This document shows, one piece after another, positions 52,102 through 60,565 of a stretch of DNA of 64,000 bases (position 1 is the first letter of the stretch; every line of letters begins with the position of its first letter). Source of the stretch: Martelella sp. NC20 (GTDB lineage Bacteria > Pseudomonadota > Alphaproteobacteria > Rhizobiales > Rhizobiaceae); the NCBI RefSeq assembly GCF_013459645.1, contig NZ_CP054863.1, positions 62,001 to 126,000 of the forward strand, read 5' to 3'. The translations under genes and the position numbers were made by a program. Under the pieces are notes generated by a model, which saw nothing but the letters and a program-made list of their open reading frames with translations, ran no database searches and was not told the DNA's origin.

Positions 52102-53195
52102 TTGCGGGCAAACTGCTCGTAGTTGGCGGCACCCTTGTTGAGTTCGAGCTTCAGCACGGCATCAATCTCTTCATCGGTGGGCGTATAGTTATAGAGCCGC
52201 TCGAAGCCGCTCTTCACCTCGGTGCGCAGGTCGAAATGGAAGAGGTCCGGATGGGCGAGATTGGCGAGCCACATCCAGGTGAAGGGGCTTTCATGGCTGG
52301 CGCTGTCCCAGACATAACCGCCGTTCGGCGTCTTGTAGACGCGACCAGCCTTTGCCGCGGCTGTCTGCGACAGGATAGAATCCTCCAGGATCGTTTCGCG
52401 GCCGGCGTCGGCTTCGTGCGCCGTCAGCATGATAAGGTCGGGGTTCCAGGCCGCGATCTGCTCTGCATTGACCTCGGCCCGGACGCCAAGACCTGCGGCG
52501 ACATTTTCGCCGCCCACCAATGTGATGTAGAAGTTCTGGTAGCTCTTCTCACCGGTCGCCGTGAACTTGCTCTTGGAGGAGCGCAGGTGCAGGATTCTCG
52601 GTCTTGTGGCGTCCTGATGCGCGGCAAGCGTCGCCTTGATCTCGTCGATCACCGCGTCACGCCATTTGAACAACGCCTCCGCCTTGTCTTGCTTGCCAAG
52701 GATATTGGCGACGAGGCGGATATTCTCCCGCGCCAGTTCCTCCGTGCCACCATTGCCGCCACCGACCATCAGCGCGACGGGAATACCGGCATTGCGCAGG
52801 GGGGCCACCAGTTCGTCGCCACGTCCGCCCCACTGGATGACGAGGTCCGGCTTCAGCGCAGCGATCGCCTCGACATTCGGCATCCACCCGTTGCCGCCCT
52901 CCGCGACAATGCCGCTCTCGATGGACGCGGCATCCGGGAACATCTTTTTGAGAAGACCTGTTTCGAAGGCCTTGCGCGAAACAGGATTCATGCCGACCAG
53001 GTGCTCCGAGGAGCCGTCCACCGCAATGACAGTCGCGGCACCGGGCTGCGGCAGCGTTACGATCCGCTTCGCTGGTCCGGGCAGCGTAATCTCCGCGCCC
53101 GTAACATCCTTGAAGGTGACGGAATCAGCAAGGAGCGGCGCCGGCGAAAGGGCGAGAAGGAAAAAGGCGGCAGACAGGCGCAGTTTTAAAGTCAT
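52098..53195 (-). CDS. FecB/BtuF-type substrate-binding protein
   Basis: A 365-residue periplasmic protein with a signal peptide (hydrophobic core AAFFLLALSPAPLLA, cleavage after ADS region) and a class III binding fold: VTFKDVTGAEITLPGPAKRI, ALKPDLVIQWGG, AAWNPDLIMLTAHEAD, and RVYKTPNGGYVWDSASHESP. This group binds siderophores, cobalamin, haem or molybdate/tungstate. ATG 53195 is preferred over 53207 because GGGG lies upstream. First gene of the importer-FmdE-phn operon. Confidence 0.85.
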   Translation of the reverse strand: MTLKLRLSAAFFLLALSPAPLLADSVTFKDVTGAEITLPGPAKRIVTLPQPGAATVIAVDGSSEHLVGMNPVSRKAFETGLLKKMFPDAASIESGIVAEGGNGWMPNVEAIAALKPDLVIQWGGRGDELVAPLRNAGIPVALMVGGGNGGTEELARENIRLVANILGKQDKAEALFKWRDAVIDEIKATLAAHQDATRPRILHLRSSKSKFTATGEKSYQNFYITLVGGENVAAGLGVRAEVNAEQIAAWNPDLIMLTAHEADAGRETILEDSILSQTAAAKAGRVYKTPNGGYVWDSASHESPFTWMWLANLAHPDLFHFDLRTEVKSGFERLYNYTPTDEEIDAVLKLELNKGAANYEQFARK

Positions 53196-53211
53196 CGGTT
53201 GCCCCATTATT

Positions 53212-53230
53212 CATGATAATAATACTCATG
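53212..53230. promoter_or_regulatory. operator-like dyad upstream of the importer-phn operon
   Basis: CATGATAATAATACTCATG, an imperfect palindrome (CATGA ... TCATG) 17 bases upstream of the binding-protein start. It matches 17 of 19 bases with the reverse complement of 54763-54781, in the promoter region of the divergent genes next door. Confidence 0.6.
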
Positions 53231-53388
53231 TTTTTCTGTACAAAGGGGAAGGCGTCGTATCAAGTCGAACAAATCGGACAATGTGGAAAGGAATTTCGAA
53301 CAGCGGCGCCATCGGGAAAGCTGCTGCCAGACAACTGTCGATCGCATTAATGCCGACGACAGGTGACCGCCATTGACGGGAAATCGTG

Positions 53389-54698
53389 TCAAGCATTCGC
53401 ACAGGCCCTCAGATTGGGTGCAAAGCGGTCGAGGAAGCGGGTCGTTGCCGGCATGAAGCGTGAACCGTGATGGTACATCGGGTCGAGCGAGGAGATGACC
53501 ATCGTGCCGGCCGTCGAAATCGTGTCCATGTAGAGGATGGCGCGCCCCTCGCCGTCGCGAGCCAGAACCGGTGCGCCTTCCGGTGGCGTGAACCAGCCGT
53601 GCAGATGCCAGGTCACGTCCTGCTTGCCGATGTGGCGCATCAATGGGTGTGTCTTAGCCTGATCGGTCAGTTCGACCCCGAGATCAGCCCCAGGGGTGAG
53701 CCACCACCACCAATTTGTCGGCGTTCTGGTGAAATGGACCGCAGGAAGCCATAATTCCGACTGGCTTTCTACCAACGCGATCACCGTGCCGCCGGCATCA
53801 AGATGGCGCGCGATGACAGCCCTCTGCTTGATCATGCGCTGGGCCGGGGTTCGGCATGGCACCCAGAGGATATCCTGGGGGCGCAGTACGTTAACGAGGC
53901 CCTCGGGTGCGCAGATGACATCGAAAATACCGGTATAGGCCGACCCTTCCAGACTATGGATATGATAGTAGGTTCCGGAACTCGACGCGACGATGCGTGG
54001 GCCCACCCTGCCTGTATCGCGCGCGCCGCCATAGCTCTCGGCCCTGGTCAGCGGCAAGTCTTCGAGCGGCAGTGTCAGCGCGAAGCAATTCGAGGAGAGG
54101 CAGGAACCGCCGTTTGCCCAGTTGATAATGCGCCGCCTCAGGTCCGGGGCGAGATTCCATTCAAGCCCGATCGTGCCGAGGTCATTGCCGGCATGTGAGA
54201 AGAACCGGCCACCCCGCGGCCTTGCCCACACCCAATCGACCGGGACTTGCGTGGGACCCAGCCCATTGACGGCCACCGCGCCCTCCGGTGGCGGATTGCA
54301 GCCGCGTCCGTAGAAACCCGCGACGCCCCTGTTGGTCTCGATCTTCTTCAGGTCGATACCGTCATAGAGCGAATGAGGATTGATCGACGACAGATCGAAA
54401 TTTTGTCGTTTTGGTGCGACGATCGAACGATACTGACCGATGCCATCAACCAGCGGACGCGCCATATGGCCATTGAAGAACCAGCGCCCACCGTGATCGA
54501 GAAAAGACGCGAGCGCATCCTTGAGCGCCGCATGGCATTCTGGTCGAGCTGATTACCGGTGATCAGCCCCTTGTGCGACATGAGAATCTCGGCCGTGAGA
54601 TCGGCTTGCTCTGTGATGGCGACTTCTCCACGGAGCACGGCAGCCCGAACCGTCTCGGATGGCTCTTCGAAAGTGGATTTCAAGAAAATCGTGGTCAT
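53389..54698 (-). pseudogene. uncharacterised gene split by a frameshift
   Basis: The first part starts at ATG 54698 (MTTIFLKSTFEEPSETVRAA) and reads to SHKGLITGNQLDQNA; near 54535 the coding frame changes and continues as AALKDALASFLDHGGRWFFN then GHMARPLVDGIGQYR through to 53389. The joined product is about 435 residues. It contains FDVICAPEGLVNVLRPQDIL, HLHGWFTPPEGAPVLAR and a GTMVISSLDPMYHHGSRFMP end. The layout resembles glutamine-amidotransferase/ThuA-like domains, but I am not certain. It shares the 19-bp dyad with the phn operon and is divergent from the LysR gene. Confidence 0.6.
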
Positions 54699-54762
54699 GC
54701 TGCCCCCTACCGATCAGTTCTGTCTGCAAGGCAAAGTCATGAGCCAGCATGGTTCTGAATAT

Positions 54763-54781
54763 CATGACTAGTATTATCATG
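54763..54781. promoter_or_regulatory. second copy of the operator-like dyad
   Basis: CATGACTAGTATTATCATG lies between the frameshifted gene (start 54698) and the LysR gene (start 54823). Its reverse complement matches 53212-53230 at 17 of 19 positions, suggesting one regulator, probably the adjacent LysR protein, acts at both promoters. Confidence 0.6.
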
Positions 54782-54822
54782 TTTTTTCGAATAGGAGATG
54801 AGGTGGCGTTTGGACAAGTCGA

Positions 54823-55800
54823 ATGAATAGAACAGATCGAACGATCATATCGAACAAGCTATCGGCGGTCTCGATACGGGATTTTCTCCTTGTTACGACC
54901 GTCTGGAAGCGCTCCAGCTTTAGGGTCGTTGCGCGGGAGTTAGGGATAAGCCCGTCGGGCCTCTCCCATCAGGTTCGCAAGGTCGAGGAAGCTCTTGGCA
55001 CGACCTTATTCGAACGGTCCAGCCAGCAGGTGAAGGCGACCCTGGAAGGTGAGGTTCTCTTGTCTCACATTCAGGATGTCCTCGGGGTGGTTGGTAAACT
55101 TGACCTCCTCGCCGTGAAGACGAGCCGGCCCTTCGGAGGGCACCTTAAACTTGGCGCGATCTCAACGATCGGTGCCTACGTTTTGCCTCACGTCGTAAAT
55201 CTGTTCGAGGCAAACTTTCCTGATGTCAGAATTGATCTCCTGGAAGGCAAGACCGAAGGGGTCACCCAACGTCTGCGCGGAAGTGAAATTGACATGATGT
55301 TATCTTGCCGTTTCGCTGACAATGCGGATCTGGAAACAAAACCTCTGTTCACCGAGCGCTTTGATTTGATCGCCAACGTAGCTCATCCGCTTGCGGCAAA
55401 GACATCAATAAACGTTCAGGATCTTGATGCATCTGAGTTTATGACGATGGCAGACGGCGAGGGTTATAGCGAAGATACGCTACCTGCAGCGATACGCACG
55501 ACACAGCACGACTACAATGCTTGTCGCACCGAAATCAGAGGGTTGAGTCTCGAAACAATCGGTGCGCTCGTTTCAATGAAAGGGGGGGCTAGTATGGTTC
55601 CTTCGTTAGCCTCTCCCCGGCTAAGTACCTTTCCTAATGTAAAAATTGTGAGCATCTCCGGCCGCGCGCCACAACGAACCATATACGCTTCTTGGCGCAG
55701 ATCGTCGCCTCATCAGGAGGCATTTCATCAGTTGTGCCATATTTTGAGCGAGATGCAGGCGGTATGCGATCTTCCGATCGCAGGCGCGAGTTCCTTATAG
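54823..55800 (+). CDS. LysR-family regulator next to the phn operon
   Basis: A 325-residue LysR protein: ISIRDFLLVTTVWKRSSFRV-like start (IRDFLLVTTVWKRSSFRVVA), then LGISPSGLSHQVRKVEEALG, LFERSSQQVKAT, and an effector domain with GGHLKLGAISTIGAYVLPHV. It belongs to the OxyR/CysB-like branch with a hydrogen-peroxide-inducible-gene-activator-type domain. It is divergent from the frameshifted gene, with a copy of the 19-bp dyad between them. It probably responds to the importer's substrate. Confidence 0.85.
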   Translation: MNRTDRTIISNKLSAVSIRDFLLVTTVWKRSSFRVVARELGISPSGLSHQVRKVEEALGTTLFERSSQQVKATLEGEVLLSHIQDVLGVVGKLDLLAVKTSRPFGGHLKLGAISTIGAYVLPHVVNLFEANFPDVRIDLLEGKTEGVTQRLRGSEIDMMLSCRFADNADLETKPLFTERFDLIANVAHPLAAKTSINVQDLDASEFMTMADGEGYSEDTLPAAIRTTQHDYNACRTEIRGLSLETIGALVSMKGGASMVPSLASPRLSTFPNVKIVSISGRAPQRTIYASWRRSSPHQEAFHQLCHILSEMQAVCDLPIAGASSL

Positions 55801-56240
55801 TTGGTTAGAAAAGTTGCAAGGTCGTATTTGGTCTCCATTGGAGCACTGTTCTTGGAGCGTTACCTGATCCGTTTTTCGGATGTGAAAGCAGCCTGTCGGA
55901 TGCAAGTGTCGCGGAAATCCTGAAACCAGATGTGGCTCGGGAAATCTGTACAGTCAGGATAAGTGGAATTTCTGCCTGACTTCGGCTTAGATGCCGTTAA
56001 CAGGAGATACCATGACGAGACGACCGCGCCGGAACCATAGCCCGGCTTTCAACGCCGATTGACATCATACCGTTCAAGGGTCCTCGGCATCGCAGGATGC
56101 GCGAATAGCCGGTCGCACTGCGTCAACTTGACCCGCCGGTCAGGTGATCATTGACCGTCGCCATAAAAGATGAGTATAAAATACATGTTTTATCCTGGCT
56201 CGGCCGCTAGCGACTGGCCGATACTCTGACCGGTGTATCC
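55801..56240. other. intergenic region upstream of pseudoazurin
   Basis: These 440 bases hold no supportable gene. The part close to pseudoazurin contains the NsrR-like dyad at 56167-56189. Confidence 0.5.
56167..56189. promoter_or_regulatory. possible NsrR operator
   Basis: AAGATGAGTAT-A-AAATACATGTT fits the 11-1-11 dyad layout of NsrR sites (AAGATGC half-sites); 7 of 11 positions are symmetric. It lies about 50 bases upstream of the pseudoazurin start, and an NsrR gene is at 62584. Confidence 0.5.
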
Positions 56241-56669
56241 ATGTTCCGCATCTTCGCCCTTTCGTTTCTCGCGCTAACCACCACGATGGCTCCGGTGTGG
56301 GCCGAGGATCATGTCGTGAACATGCTCAACCGAGGTGACGATGGCATCATGGTGTTCGAGCCCGGTCTGCTCGTCATTGAGCCCGGTGATACAGTGCGCT
56401 TTGTTGCCGCCGAACGGGGACACAATGCCGAAACCATTGACGGCATGATCCCGGAAGGCGCTCTGGGCTTTGAGGGTCGGCTGAACGAGGAAGTCGTGTT
56501 TTCGCCCGATATCGAGGGCGTTTACGCCATCAAGTGCAAACCGCATTACGCCATGGGCATGGTCATGATCATCGCGGTCGGTGAAGCTCAGGCGCCTGAG
56601 GAATTCGTCGCCCGTCGTGTCCCGCCACGCGCACGCAAGCGGTTCGAGGCTTATCTCGACACGCTTTGA
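56241..56669 (+). CDS. pseudoazurin (blue copper protein)
   Basis: A 142-residue exported type 1 copper protein. The signal peptide ends PVWA, and mature ligands are His61 (RGHNAE), Cys99, His102 and Met107 (KCKPHYAMGM). Pseudoazurin carries electrons to copper nitrite reductase or nitrous oxide reductase in the periplasm. No nirK or nos gene is in the window. It heads the nitric-oxide-related cluster and has an NsrR-like site upstream. Confidence 0.95.
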   Translation: MFRIFALSFLALTTTMAPVWAEDHVVNMLNRGDDGIMVFEPGLLVIEPGDTVRFVAAERGHNAETIDGMIPEGALGFEGRLNEEVVFSPDIEGVYAIKCKPHYAMGMVMIIAVGEAQAPEEFVARRVPPRARKRFEAYLDTL

Positions 56670-56754
56670 ACGCCACGACGTGCAAAAGGAAATCTTCGAT
56701 GGCGCATCCCGACAAGCAGATCGACTGTCCTGAAGCAGTCGAAAGGAATCCGTC

Positions 56755-57771
56755 ATGAACGGCCTGACAAACTTCCCACTTCGCCGCCGCACGTTCCTTA
56801 CAGGAATGGCCGGCATGGCAAGCCTGCCCGCAATCGGCTTTGGCGCGGGCCATGCAGCGGCCGCGGCGCCGCTTGCGCAAATATCGCTATCCGGGCCGCC
56901 TGCCGGACCGTCGGTCACGCTCGCGCAGGCCGCGGTCACGGGCGCGTTTTCGAAGATCGCTGACAAGGCCGCATTCAACGTCTGGCGCAATCCCGACGAA
57001 GTCCGTGCCGGGATCACTTCCGGCCAGATGTCGCTGGTGGTGATGCCAGTCCAGGCCGCCGCCAACATGTATAATCGCGGCTTCGGCGTTCGGCTTGTCA
57101 ACACGCTGACCGACGGACTGCTCTATATCATTGCCACCGACCCGTCTCTGCAAACGATAGAGGCCTTGCGCGGCAGGAAGCTTGCGGTTCCCTTCCGCAA
57201 CGACACGCCCGATCTGATCCTCAAGCGACTTCTCAAGGCTCATGATATCGATCCAGAACAGGATTTGTCGCTAGACACCACTGGCACGCCCGTCGAAGCC
57301 ATGCAGCTCCTGCTGAGCGGCAGGATCGATGCCGCGCTTGTGCCGGAACCGGCCGCCTCGGCCGCCATCATCAAAGGAAAGGCCTCCGGTGTGACAGTCA
57401 CCCGCGTGATCGACGTACAGAAAGCCTGGGGCGAGACGATGCATGTGCCGCCGGTTTTGCCGCAGGCAGGCCTTGCGGTGACAGAGCCATTCTTCGAAGA
57501 CAATGGAAGCCTCATTCCGGAACTTCATCAGTCACTGGTTGCGGCAACGGCCGCCGTCAACGCAGAGCCGGCGGAAGCCGCCAACAACGCTGCCTCTGCG
57601 CTTGGCATGCCCTGGCCCGTTCTGAAAGAAGCGATCGGCTATTCCAACCTGACGGCAACACAGGCAACCACGGCGCGACCGGCAATCGAATCCCTGTTGT
57701 CGATCCTTGCCGACAGCGATCCCGGCATTATCGGCGGAAAGCTTCCTGATGACGGATTTTACGCACTTTAG
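56755..57771 (+). CDS. Tat-exported NMT1/SsuA-type ABC substrate-binding protein
   Basis: A 338-residue binding protein with a twin-arginine signal (RRRTFLTGMAG, then a hydrophobic run ending AAAA). The NMT1/OpuAC-type fold shows FNVWRNPDEVRAGI, GLLYIIATDPSLQTIEALRG, KLAVPFRNDTPDLILKRLLK and MQLLLSGRIDAALVPEPAAS. Tat export suggests folding with a cofactor or metal before export. It overlaps the permease gene. Its substrate is unknown; the neighbours suggest something used in denitrification or nitric-oxide defence. Confidence 0.8.
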   Translation: MNGLTNFPLRRRTFLTGMAGMASLPAIGFGAGHAAAAAPLAQISLSGPPAGPSVTLAQAAVTGAFSKIADKAAFNVWRNPDEVRAGITSGQMSLVVMPVQAAANMYNRGFGVRLVNTLTDGLLYIIATDPSLQTIEALRGRKLAVPFRNDTPDLILKRLLKAHDIDPEQDLSLDTTGTPVEAMQLLLSGRIDAALVPEPAASAAIIKGKASGVTVTRVIDVQKAWGETMHVPPVLPQAGLAVTEPFFEDNGSLIPELHQSLVAATAAVNAEPAEAANNAASALGMPWPVLKEAIGYSNLTATQATTARPAIESLLSILADSDPGIIGGKLPDDGFYAL

Positions 57772-58591
57772 CGCAAGCGTCTTGCGCCCCGTGCTGGATC
57801 GTCTCGGCCGGACCGGGCAGTTTCTCTGGTCCGGCTTTGCGGGGCTGGCAGCATTCTCGCTGCTTGCCGCCGTCTGGCAATACGGGCACGAGCAATGGGG
57901 GGCGTTCATACTGCCCTCCCCGCTCGCAACGCTTGCCGCCACATGGTCGATCCTGTCCGATCCGGCCGCATGGTCGCTGATCGCGCAGACTGTCGGACGT
58001 GCGCTCCAGGGCTTCCTCCTCTCCGCTTTGTCCGGTGCGTTGCTCGGCATGGTCGCCGGCCATTCCCCGGCGACCATCCGGTTGGCGCGGCCGCTGATCA
58101 CGATCCTGATCGGCGTGCCGCCGATCGCCTGGATTGTTCTGGCCCTGATCTGGTTCGGCGCGGGCGACGGAACCGTCATCGCAACTGTGGTGGTGACAGC
58201 CGTCCCCATCATCTTCGCGGGAACGGCCGAAGGTATTCTAAGCCGCGACCGGAAGCTCGATGACATGGCGCGCGTCTTCGGCGCAAATGCCTGGCGCAGG
58301 ATGACAAGCCTGCGCCTGCGACAACTCACCGCCCATCTGTTTCCCGCCCTGACGCTTGCCCTCGGCATGTCTTTCAAGGTCGCGGTCATGGCCGAACTGC
58401 TAGCCAATGTCGGCGGGATTGGCGGAGAACTGTCGGCAGCCCGCAGCTATCTCGATATCACGCAGGCGCTCGCTTGGGTCATGATCGCGGTGATCGCGCT
58501 GCTGATTTTCGAATATGGCGTCATCCATCCAATCCGGTCCGAGTTCGAGCGCTGGCGACACGCCGAAATCCCGTGGGGGGTCAAACGATGA
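57749..58591 (+). CDS. SsuC/TauC-type ABC permease
   Basis: A 280-residue permease with about six helices; EAA-loop VFGANAWRRMTSLRLRQLTA and GVPPIAWIVLALIWFGAGDG are typical of NitT/TauT permeases. It starts at ATG 57749 within the end of the binding-protein gene and overlaps the ATPase gene by ATGA. Confidence 0.85.
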   Translation: MTDFTHFSASVLRPVLDRLGRTGQFLWSGFAGLAAFSLLAAVWQYGHEQWGAFILPSPLATLAATWSILSDPAAWSLIAQTVGRALQGFLLSALSGALLGMVAGHSPATIRLARPLITILIGVPPIAWIVLALIWFGAGDGTVIATVVVTAVPIIFAGTAEGILSRDRKLDDMARVFGANAWRRMTSLRLRQLTAHLFPALTLALGMSFKVAVMAELLANVGGIGGELSAARSYLDITQALAWVMIAVIALLIFEYGVIHPIRSEFERWRHAEIPWGVKR

Positions 58592-59340
58592 AGACCGGCC
58601 TCACCCTGAAAGGGCTCCGTCATGCCTATCTCGGCCGCACGGTGCTGGACCATATCGACCTTGAGGTGCCAGCGTCCGAGATCGTCGCCCTGGTTGGTCC
58701 CTCCGGCAGTGGAAAGAGCACGCTGGTTCACCTTGCTGCTGATCTGCTGTCGCCAATTGGCGGTCGAGTTGAGCGCAATTACAAACGCCATGCGATGATC
58801 TTTCAGGAACCGCGCTTGCTGCCCTGGGCCACGGCGGCCGAAAACATCGCCTACCCCTTGAGGATCTCCGGCCCCTCGCGGACGGAAATCAGGGCGAGGT
58901 TGAAGACTGTTGCAGCCAAGGTTGCACTCCAACCGGACGATCTTGATAAATATCCGGGCGAGCTTTCCGGCGGAATGCGCCAGCGCTGCGCAATCGCACG
59001 AGCGCTGATCGTCGCGCCGGACTTCATCTATTTCGATGAGCCTTTCACCGCCCTGGATGTTGCGCTGAAGCGGCGGATGCAGGATCTCGTGATCGCCGCG
59101 ACGCAATCGTCCAGTTTCGGCGGTATCTTCGTGACCCACGACCTGATGGAAGCCGCCCGGATCGCCCATCGAGTGGCCGTGCTGGATGTCGGCGGCGCCG
59201 GGATTGTCGGCGAACGTCTGGTTCCCGGAACGCCTGGCATGCGCGACGATACCGAGCTTTTCGCGCTTTCGCAACGCTGGATGCGGGAAGACCCCGCCTT
59301 TCGTCATATTCACGACGTCGACGAAAGGATGAGCGGATGA
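58588..59340 (+). CDS. SsuB/TauB-type ABC ATPase
   Basis: A 250-residue ATPase: LVGPSGSGKSTLVHL (Walker A), LSGGMRQRCAIARAL (signature), FIYFDEPFTALD (Walker B), VTHDLMEA (H loop). The ATG at 58588 overlaps the permease stop, and its own stop overlaps the nnrS1 start (ATGA), so the importer and NnrS genes are one operon. Confidence 0.9.
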   Translation: MKTGLTLKGLRHAYLGRTVLDHIDLEVPASEIVALVGPSGSGKSTLVHLAADLLSPIGGRVERNYKRHAMIFQEPRLLPWATAAENIAYPLRISGPSRTEIRARLKTVAAKVALQPDDLDKYPGELSGGMRQRCAIARALIVAPDFIYFDEPFTALDVALKRRMQDLVIAATQSSSFGGIFVTHDLMEAARIAHRVAVLDVGGAGIVGERLVPGTPGMRDDTELFALSQRWMREDPAFRHIHDVDERMSG

Positions 59341-60557
59341 GCCTTGTCGACACGTCCGTTCTGCGCGGCCGGCTCAGCCTCCTGCACGTTCTTGGCGATG
59401 AAGGTTTCCGGCTGTTCTTCCCCTTGAGCGCTCTCTACGCGGCTGTCTGGCCGTTCCTGTGGGTCGTGATCCATGGCTATGGCCTCCCTGTAGCTGGGGC
59501 AATACCACCGAGCATCTGGCACGTGCACGAGATGATCATCGGAGCGTTCGGCGCAGCACTTCTCGGCTTCATAACAACGGCCATCCCCGAATGGACGGAC
59601 ACGCCGCGCCTTCGCGGCAAGGCGCTCTATGCACTTGCGGCAATCTGGGGCGTTGCACGCATTTGCGGGCTGGTTGGCACCGAGGGCTTCATGTGGATAG
59701 GCGCCTTCGCGGATATTGTCTGGACCGGCTTTCTTGCCGCCTATGTGCTTCGCGTCAGCCTGGACAAAAACAACAGCAAACTGACTGGTTTTATCCTTTG
59801 GCTTGCAGGCCTGTGGCTTTGCGAAACGGCAACGCGTTATGCCTTCGCCACCGGGAATGTGGAACATGCGCAGCTTTTCACCCATCTTTCGGGTTTCATC
59901 TTCCTCGGGCTGCTCGGTCTTGCGCTGGCACGCATCACCGTGCCCGTCACCAACGATATTCTGGATCCTTCCGGAGAGACATCCCCGTTCAGACCGCACC
60001 CCGGACGTCTCAATCTCGCCCCCGGTGTGATGACCATCCTGATCGCGGCGGAACTTTCCGGATTGTCCCCCGAGGTCACGGGATTTGTCTTCATCGCCGC
60101 CGGCGCGGCCTTTCTCGACCGCGTGGCCGAAGCTTTCGTCGGACGCGCGTTTTTCCGGGCTGAAATCGCCGTACTGGCCGGATCAAGCGCGCTGGCAGGA
60201 ATCGGCCTCATCGCGATCGGCTGCGCCCGGCTCGGACTGCCGGTGATGGAGACCACCGGCCTGCACATAGCCCTGATGGGAGGGCTCGGGCTCGGCGTCA
60301 TCGCGGTGTTCTGCATTGCCGGATTGAGGCACACGGGTCAGCCGCTCGCATTTTCCGTGAAGACGGGGATAGCAATCGCACTGATCGTCATCGCGATTGC
60401 AATCCGGTCTCTTCCTGAATTCGGGATCGCATCCGAGCTCGTCGGTCACCACCACGCAGTGGCGGCAATTTTCTGGGCCGGCGGCTTTCTGCTCTGGCTC
60501 AGGGTCTACTGGCCGGCTTTCTCCGATCCCGCAACACTGAACCAACACGATTGCTGA
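59337..60557 (+). CDS. nnrS: NnrS-family haem-copper membrane protein, copy 1
   Basis: A 406-residue protein with about 12 membrane helices. FFPLSALYAAVWPFLWVVIH and SIWHVHEMIIGAFGAALLGF match the NnrS signature (WHxHEM-x-G-x-x-x-A-x-x-x-GF); His residues in WHVHEM and HHHAVAAIFWAGGFLLWL may bind haem. NnrS proteins protect against nitric-oxide stress. It is coupled to the ABC ATPase upstream and to a second nnrS downstream. Confidence 0.9.
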   Translation: MSLVDTSVLRGRLSLLHVLGDEGFRLFFPLSALYAAVWPFLWVVIHGYGLPVAGAIPPSIWHVHEMIIGAFGAALLGFITTAIPEWTDTPRLRGKALYALAAIWGVARICGLVGTEGFMWIGAFADIVWTGFLAAYVLRVSLDKNNSKLTGFILWLAGLWLCETATRYAFATGNVEHAQLFTHLSGFIFLGLLGLALARITVPVTNDILDPSGETSPFRPHPGRLNLAPGVMTILIAAELSGLSPEVTGFVFIAAGAAFLDRVAEAFVGRAFFRAEIAVLAGSSALAGIGLIAIGCARLGLPVMETTGLHIALMGGLGLGVIAVFCIAGLRHTGQPLAFSVKTGIAIALIVIAIAIRSLPEFGIASELVGHHHAVAAIFWAGGFLLWLRVYWPAFSDPATLNQHDC

Positions 60558-60565
60558 GAAAAACA

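Noticed and set aside
51915..53189. 424-aa plus-strand open frame over the importer permease and binding protein genes
   Set aside because: Antisense shadow; the minus-strand frames have complete family signatures and coupled junctions.
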